Source of the DNA: Oscillospiraceae bacterium
Lineage (GTDB): Bacteria > Bacillota > Clostridia > Oscillospirales > Oscillospiraceae
NCBI GenBank assembly: GCA_031272845.1
Contig: JAISTA010000070.1
Location: forward strand, 1-9,269
Length of the DNA: 9,269 bases
Direction: 5' to 3'
Shown: positions 6,208 through 9,269 of the stretch, piece after piece
How positions within the stretch are numbered: position 1 is the stretch's first letter
Layout of the letters: the number at the start of each line of letters is the position of its first letter
The notes under the pieces: model-generated
The model's input: only the letters and a program-made list of their open reading frames with translations
Told to the model about the DNA's origin: nothing
The model's database searches: none
Translations under genes and position numbers: made by a program

Positions 6208-6999
6208 TTACTCCTCGACAATCGCGCCGACTACTATGACGGAGGCGGGGTCTACGAGCTCCTCCTCAATCGTCATCGCAAAGTGCAGATGTGGGGCCTC
6301 ACCCGACTCGCCTATTGCGGTGTCGCCGATTGTGCCGATAACAGAGCCGCCGGCTATCTTGTCCCCGACCTTAACGGCAGGCTCGGCCGTGAGATTCGAG
6401 TAATAGGACTTGAGATTAAAGCCGTGGTCGATAACAACGGTTGTACCCAGCAAATCGTCGTGGAATATCTCGGTAACCTCGCCGTTGGCGCAGGCGACTA
6501 CCTTTGTTCCCGGCTCGGCCTCAAGGTCAATGCCGTTGTGGGTGCGCCAGTCGCCCATTGTCTTGTTGTAAATCAGCTCCGCAATGGAAAACGGGATCGT
6601 AACCTTGCCGGATACAGGCCACATAAAGGTCAGATCCTCAATTGAATCCGCGCTGGATTGCGAATGTCCGTCGTCCTTTTCCTTGTCAGGCTTTGCCGTC
6701 GGCTTAGGCGTCGGCGTCGGAGTTGGGTCGGGCGTCGGCTCCGGGGTCGGCTCAACCGTCGGAATGGGCGTCGGGGTCGGGGTGACGCGCCCCCACGTCG
6801 CGTCGGACGGCGTGGGCGTTATAACGGGCGGCGTTGCGGAGATTGTCCCCAGAGCGTCTGTATAGTCGTCGCCTCCGCCCGAGAAAAACAGCGCCCACGC
6901 TGAAACTCCGATTACAAGCGCACACGCCAGAACGACGAGGTAAAAGCCGCGTCCGGCGAGAAAATCAGTTATTTTTTGACCAGTAGGTTTCTTTTTCAT
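6208..6999 (-). CDS. spoIIQ: SpoIIQ-like LytM/M23 membrane protein of forespore engulfment
   Basis: The 263-residue protein has a short basic cytoplasmic start, one membrane segment (GFYLVVLACALVIGVSAWALFF, about 18-39), a Pro/Thr-rich linker (about 56-104, TPTP/EPTP units) and a C-terminal M23 LytM domain (about 126-255). The zinc-site pattern is intact: H154 and D158 (HNGID), H192 and H237-L-H239. In clostridia SpoIIQ sits in the forespore membrane, binds SpoIIIAH of the mother cell across the intermembrane space and helps build the feeding channel needed for engulfment; unlike the B. subtilis protein, clostridial forms can keep the metal site. The segment MGDWRTHNGIDLEAEPGTKV and the GFY-containing membrane start resemble clostridial SpoIIQ more than secreted cell-wall hydrolases. 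The ATG at 6999 has CGGAG 8 nt upstream, and a sigma-F-type promoter lies just behind it. A generic M23 peptidase is the alternative. Confidence 0.82.
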   Translation of the reverse strand: MKKKPTGQKITDFLAGRGFYLVVLACALVIGVSAWALFFSGGGDDYTDALGTISATPPVITPTPSDATWGRVTPTPTPIPTVEPTPEPTPDPTPTPTPKPTAKPDKEKDDGHSQSSADSIEDLTFMWPVSGKVTIPFSIAELIYNKTMGDWRTHNGIDLEAEPGTKVVACANGEVTEIFHDDLLGTTVVIDHGFNLKSYYSNLTAEPAVKVGDKIAGGSVIGTIGDTAIGESGEAPHLHFAMTIEEELVDPASVIVVGAIVEE

Positions 7000-7028
7000 A
7001 AATAAAGCTCCGTGTTTGCTGACATATG

Positions 7029-7049
7029 TATTACGCGCTTTGCGTAATA
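7029..7049 (-). other. Stem-loop at the 5' end of the spoIIQ transcript
   Basis: TATTACGC (7029-7036) is the exact inverted complement of 7042-7049, with a 5-nt loop. It begins where transcription from the sigma-F-type promoter would start (about 7050), so the mRNA would open with a hairpin. It could stabilise the mRNA or be an operator for a forespore regulator; neither is shown. Confidence 0.5.
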
Positions 7050-7057
7050 GCTGAACG

Positions 7058-7087
7058 TATTATTACCGAATTGTTGCGGATGTATAC
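7058..7087 (-). promoter_or_regulatory. Sigma-F-type forespore promoter for spoIIQ
   Basis: On the minus strand, GTATA (7087-7083) and GGTAATAATA (7067-7058) are separated by 15 nt. They match every fixed position of the sigma-F consensus (GYATA, then GGnnAnAnTR after about 15-16 nt). The leader would be about 50 nt. B. subtilis spoIIQ is a sigma-F gene, so promoter and gene assignments support each other. Sigma-G recognises related sequences and cannot be excluded. Confidence 0.82.
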
Positions 7088-7173
7088 GTAAAACGGAGAT
7101 TTTTTTTGCTTCAGACCCCGCGCGGAGCAATTTTTGCGCCATATTATGGAAACGCTCATTGACGCAAAAACAC

Positions 7174-7202
7174 TTGCAAAACGCGTGCGTATATGCTATA
7201 TT
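7174..7202 (+). promoter_or_regulatory. Sigma-A promoter of the tRNA-Pro gene
   Basis: TTGCAA (7174-7179) and TATATT (7197-7202) are 17 nt apart, and TG one base before the -10 box makes an extended -10 element. The start would fall near 7209, about 14 nt before the mature tRNA. Confidence 0.75.
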
Positions 7203-7222
7203 ATATAAGCTAATATGTGCAT

Positions 7223-7298
7223 CCGGGTGTGGCGCAGTTGGTAGCGCGCTTGACTGGGGGTCAAGAGGCCGCAGGTTCAAGTCCTGTCACTCGGACCA
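7223..7298 (+). tRNA. tRNA-Pro, anticodon GGG
   Basis: A full cloverleaf folds by eye. The acceptor is CCGGGTG (7223-7229) with CACTCGG (7288-7294, one G-U pair), the D stem GCGC/GCGC (7232-7235 with 7244-7247), and the anticodon stem CTTGA/TCAAG (7249-7253 with 7261-7265). The loop CTGGGGG places GGG at 34-36 (nt 7256-7258), reading proline codons CCC and CCU. The T arm GCAGG-TTCAAGT-CCTGT spans 7271-7287. Discriminator A (7295) and an encoded CCA (7296-7298) finish it. No second tRNA is adjacent, and no integrase gene suggests its use as an attachment site. Confidence 0.97.
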
Positions 7299-7303
7299 AA
7301 AAC

Positions 7304-7320
7304 GCCGTCCGACGGGCGGC
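7304..7320 (+). other. Hairpin just after the tRNA
   Basis: GCCGTCC (7304-7310) pairs with GGGCGGC (7314-7320) over a 3-nt loop with one G-U pair. No U-tract follows, so it may guide 3' processing of the tRNA rather than end transcription. Confidence 0.45.
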
Positions 7321-7329
7321 AAGGATAAC

Positions 7330-7435
7330 AGATAAGAGATAATAGGAAGCAATAAAGGGCTATAAAGTAAAATCAAAACGCGCTTTTGTATTGTTATCTC
7401 TTATCTTTATTTGATTTTTTCAAGAAGAGATAACA
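7330..7435 (+). promoter_or_regulatory. Leader with mutually exclusive pairings before the small ORF
   Basis: One segment (7392-7406) can pair with either of two others. Its part TTATCTCTTATCT (7394-7406) is the exact complement of 7330-7342 (13 bp), and its part TGTTATCTCTT (7392-7402) is the exact complement of 7425-7435 (11 bp). A second small inverted repeat, 7369-7377 with 7410-7418, overlaps both. The upstream pairing is followed by a T-rich stretch (7407-7420). The downstream pairing ends 9 nt before the Shine-Dalgarno of the 59-residue gene. This is the arrangement of an attenuator or translation switch, but no known riboswitch or T-box motif is recognised, and the loops are long. Confidence 0.45.
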
Positions 7436-7456
7436 ACCATGACTGGAGGTTTTCCC

Positions 7457-7636
7457 GTGCCGGACTATAAGGCAATGTATTATCATTTATCGGGACGAAT
7501 GGCCACCGCCATAGAAGCGCTTGACGCGACCACCACAGCGCTTGTTACAATCACGGAAAAGCTCAAGCTTGCTCAGCAGGCCACAGAGGAAATGTTCATT
7601 ACCGGCGGCACAGACGACGATTCGGAAGATGATTAG
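7457..7636 (+). CDS. Conserved-looking 59-residue small protein
   Basis: GTG at 7457 is preferred as the start because GGAGG (7445-7449) lies 7 nt upstream; the in-frame ATG at 7439 would put that site inside the gene and has none of its own. The product, beginning MPDYKAMYYHLSGRMATAIE, is predicted mostly helical, has no membrane segment or signal peptide and ends in an acidic tail (GTDDDSEDD). The pattern DYKAMYYHLxxRMxxAIExL...AQQATEEMFI resembles short uncharacterised proteins that I associate with many clostridial genomes, where no function is established. No promoter of its own is obvious; it may be read through from the tRNA promoter. A strong terminator follows. Confidence 0.75.
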   Translation: MPDYKAMYYHLSGRMATAIEALDATTTALVTITEKLKLAQQATEEMFITGGTDDDSEDD

Positions 7637-7672
7637 GATTAGGGCTTGATATCTCGGGAACCGTACCTTTTA

Positions 7673-7731
7673 GTGCGGCAAATATGCGATAGAAAAAAAC
7701 GCCGAAAGGCGTTTTTTTATTTGTGCCGCAC
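7673..7731 (+). terminator. Strong bidirectional terminator with an outer stem
   Basis: AAAAAAACGCC (7693-7703) pairs perfectly with 7708-7718 over a GAAA tetraloop, giving a G+C core with a U7 tail on either strand. An outer stem, GTGCGGCA (7673-7680) with TGCCGCAC (7724-7731), encloses it. It ends the small-protein transcript about 60 nt after its stop. Confidence 0.93.
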
Positions 7732-8022
7732 CGCTGAAAAATTTTTGAGCTTTGATTTGAACGCCGAGGGCAGCGGCGCATACCTCACCTGTACGGCGGC
7801 AGGCGGCGGCGCAGAACAGCCCGCAGACGCTTGCGCGTGCCGCCGCGCAGTACACCGCAGATGCTCCGCCGCCCTCATATCGGGCGGAGGCGAAGCTCCG
7901 ACAGGAGACACAGGCGTTTGGCTGGGCGGTGTCTCACCGCAATCGCGGTGATAGTAACAGCCGGAGCGCTTCCTCTTACAGGCAAAACGCGCGCCGTCAA
8001 AACAACAAGGGCCGCCGCCGCA
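7732..8022. other. Structured stretch without an intact gene; possible coding remnant
   Basis: No ORF here has a start with a ribosome binding site. One plus-strand frame is open from 7761 through 8133 with protein-like composition in its middle (SYRAEAKLRQETQAFGWAV, then a basic Arg/Asn/Ser-rich run), but it has no usable start and runs into the terminator of the opposite operon; it may be the decayed end of a gene. Hairpins are present at 7864-7889 (CTCCGCC/GGCGGAG) and 7934-7951 (TCACCGC/GCGGTGA, 4-nt loop). A small RNA between the two flanking terminators is another possibility. Confidence 0.3.
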
Positions 8023-8064
8023 CAGCAAAAAAGCCGGACGAAGCGCCTCGTCCGGCTTTTGCTG
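8023..8064 (-). terminator. Terminator of the metal-transport operon
   Basis: AGCCGGACGA (8032-8041) pairs with TCGTCCGGCT (8048-8057) over a 6-nt loop. On the minus strand the stem is followed by six T residues. An outer stem, CAGC/GCTG (8023-8026 with 8061-8064), extends it with a small bulge. It lies 24 nt after the lipoprotein stop codon. Confidence 0.9.
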
Positions 8065-8087
8065 TAGCTTCACTTCTTTCCCCTGCA

Positions 8088-8540
8088 CTATTGCGTGACA
8101 GTTTCCTTGCCGCGTTTTTCCTTTATCGTCATTGACGAGAGCGCAAGGCGCAGATACATATACCCGCCGTCGTCGTATTCTTCAAGAATGCCGACAGCCT
8201 CGACCCACGCATTGTCCTCCGGATATTCCTTGTCCCAGACGACCTCAAAGCCGCAGTTCGCGTCATATCCGCAGCAGCCGGGGCCGTAGCGTATGACGCA
8301 GTAGTACTTGTCGCTTCCGGGGTTTACCGATACGCTGTCATACACGGTAAAAATGCCCTCAAGCTTTATCGTCTTGCCCAAATAGTCCTCGGTATTAGCG
8401 TAAATGTCGTTTGTCTGCGATACAAAAACCTTTTCCTTAATCTCAATTGTGCCGTCAGACACCGCAGCCGTGCTGCCGCAACCGCCGCAAAGCGCAAGAC
8501 ATATACAAACCGCAGCCGCTAAGATAAGCTTTCTTTTCAT
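8088..8540 (-). CDS. Lipoprotein with YcgQ/TIGR03943-like CC-motif domain, metal-transport operon
   Basis: The start is ATG at 8540: its A-T-G-A overlaps the stop of the upstream permease, and AAGGAG plus GAAGGTG stand just before it. The much longer open frame upstream of this ATG is antisense-like shadow of the permease. The 150-residue product has a signal peptide of lipoprotein type, with the likely lipid-modified Cys at 21 (CGGC; a non-canonical lipobox, with C18 as alternative). The mature part, GKTIKLEGIF (55-64), YYCVIRYGPGCCGYDANCGFEV (79-100) and AWVEAVGILEE (111-121), resembles the C-terminal domain of YcgQ/TIGR03943 proteins, which carry an R-Y-x(3)-CC-x-x-D motif and are often encoded with zinc transporters. 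Here that domain is alone and secreted, without the membrane half. C89, C90, D93 and C96 could bind metal or form disulfides; this is inference. Confidence 0.75.
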   Translation of the reverse strand: MKRKLILAAAVCICLALCGGCGSTAAVSDGTIEIKEKVFVSQTNDIYANTEDYLGKTIKLEGIFTVYDSVSVNPGSDKYYCVIRYGPGCCGYDANCGFEVVWDKEYPEDNAWVEAVGILEEYDDGGYMYLRLALSSMTIKEKRGKETVTQ

Positions 8541-9269
8541 TGCACCTTCTCCTTGCTTGAGCTTGCCGGCCGCGCCCGGAAAAAGGCGCACGCCGCGCCG
8601 AACAGCCAGAACAGCCCGAACGCCGCGATATTCACAACAACGACGCTTGCCCCCGTCGGTGTTTCGTAGACGTAAGACAGAACGACCCCGACGAAAAAGC
8701 ACACCACCGAGACCACCGCCGAGCAAACAGTTACGGTAAAAAACCGCTTGCACACGCGCATTGACGTGAGCGCCGGGAATATCACAAGACTTGAAATCAG
8801 AAGCGCGCCCATCATCCGCATGCCGAGCACAATTGTAATCGCGGTTAAAAACGCCAGCAGCATGTTGTACGCGGAGGTTTTCACTCCCGTCGCGCGTGAA
8901 AAGCTCTCGTCGAACGTGACGGCAAAAATTTTGTTGTAAAACAGGACAAAAAGCGCAAGCACAGCTCCCGCGAGAATGACCGACAGCGTCACGTCGTCCT
9001 TGCTCATAACGAGAATGCTGCCGAACATATAGTTGCAAACGTCCGTGTTCATCCCGGTTGTCTGCGAGATAACGACGACGCCGAGCGCAAGCGCGCTTGT
9101 TGATATAAGCGCAATCGCCGCGTCGCCCTTTATCTTGCTGCTTTCGCTTATGCGCAGCAGCAAAAACGCCGCCGCGACGACGACAGGAATTGCAACGGTA
9201 AGCGGAGCGGCATTCATCGCGGTCGCAGCGGCAAGGGCGCCGAAGCCGACATGTGACAGACCGTCGCCG
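8537..9269 (-). CDS. ZnuB/MntB-type metal ABC transporter permease (ABC-3 family), 5' partial
   Basis: The frame is open to the right edge: before the first in-window ATG (9217) it reads GDGLSHVGFGALAAATA, the conserved DxxSH segment of ABC-3 permeases, so the true start is off-window. The 243 residues seen comprise roughly six hydrophobic segments and the family hallmark near nt 8890-8780, ATGVKTSAYNMLLAFLTAITI followed by MMGALLISSLVIFPA. Such permeases form the membrane channel for zinc or manganese, together with a cytoplasmic ATPase (ZnuC/MntA) and an extracellular binding lipoprotein (ZnuA), expected upstream. Its TGA overlaps the ATG of the downstream lipoprotein by 4 nt (ATGA), implying translational coupling. 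The metal cannot be decided from the sequence; zinc is favoured by the companion lipoprotein. A Zur or MntR site would lie off-window. Confidence 0.92.
   Translation of the reverse strand, partial: GDGLSHVGFGALAAATAMNAAPLTVAIPVVVAAAFLLLRISESSKIKGDAAIALISTSALALGVVVISQTTGMNTDVCNYMFGSILVMSKDDVTLSVILAGAVLALFVLFYNKIFAVTFDESFSRATGVKTSAYNMLLAFLTAITIVLGMRMMGALLISSLVIFPALTSMRVCKRFFTVTVCSAVVSVVCFFVGVVLSYVYETPTGASVVVVNIAAFGLFWLFGAACAFFRARPASSSKEKVQ

Noticed and set aside
6151..6645. Plus-strand ORF antisense to spoIIQ, with an AGGAG-like site and ATG near 6169
   Set aside because: The product mirrors the conserved LytM coding sequence in antisense and has no domain sense of its own; the ribosome-like site belongs to the end of the terminator hairpin.
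7223..7435. Phage or island attachment site at the tRNA-Pro 3' end
   Set aside because: No repeat of the tRNA 3' end and no integrase were found in the window; the repeats downstream are unrelated to the tRNA sequence.
7717..8088. Minus-strand ORF of 123 codons beyond the lipoprotein stop
   Set aside because: It runs through two terminator hairpins, has low-complexity Cys/Pro-rich content and no ribosome binding site.
8541..9038. N-terminal extension of the lipoprotein frame into the permease gene
   Set aside because: It is the shifted-frame shadow of the permease; the ATG at 8540 has a proper Shine-Dalgarno and begins a signal peptide.

Overview
The window reads as a spore-forming member of the Clostridia (Bacillota), probably an Oscillospirales-type gut anaerobe. 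The grounds are a clostridial SpoIIQ-like protein behind a textbook sigma-F promoter, strong Shine-Dalgarno sites, a 3'-CCA-encoding tRNA, a URO-D paralogue of the kind common in such genomes, and G+C-rich coding sequence separated by large G+C-rich interspersed repeats. The lineage is inference; no marker gene fixes it.

Layout. Positions 1-1044 (+) hold a URO-D family protein cut by the left edge, followed by a hairpin terminator. Around 1135-1297 is a small element with 27-bp inverted ends; its right arm supplies the end of a secreted, RsiV/DUF3298-like protein encoded on the minus strand (2128-1283), which has a perfect-consensus sigma-A promoter. A VOC/glyoxalase-fold gene and pyrF (2277-3583, +) form a two-gene unit. 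From 3584 to 5446 no gene is credible. That stretch holds a 143-bp imperfect palindrome, a strong terminator and a very large (about 1.48 kb) imperfect inverted repeat at 3841-5318. After it comes a tandem OB-fold SSB-like protein (5447-6064, +).

The SSB gene converges, across a long shared hairpin, on a minus-strand LytM/M23 membrane protein that I call SpoIIQ (6999-6208). Its perfect sigma-F-type promoter, placed just behind the start, agrees with forespore expression. Divergent from it is tRNA-Pro(GGG) (7223-7298, +) with its own promoter. Next come a leader with three mutually complementary segments and a 59-residue small protein (7457-7636), ended by a strong terminator. A structured stretch without a credible intact gene (7732-8022) follows. 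The right end carries, on the minus strand, the 3' end of a metal ABC-transporter operon: a ZnuB/MntB-type permease (cut by the right edge) overlapping by 4 nt a lipoprotein that resembles the CC-motif domain of YcgQ/TIGR03943 proteins, then a terminator.

The genes are mostly ordinary chromosomal loci. The less ordinary material is between them: the kilobase-scale palindrome, two smaller palindromic elements, and the alternative-pairing leader after the tRNA. No CRISPR array, transposase, integrase or obvious defence gene is visible.
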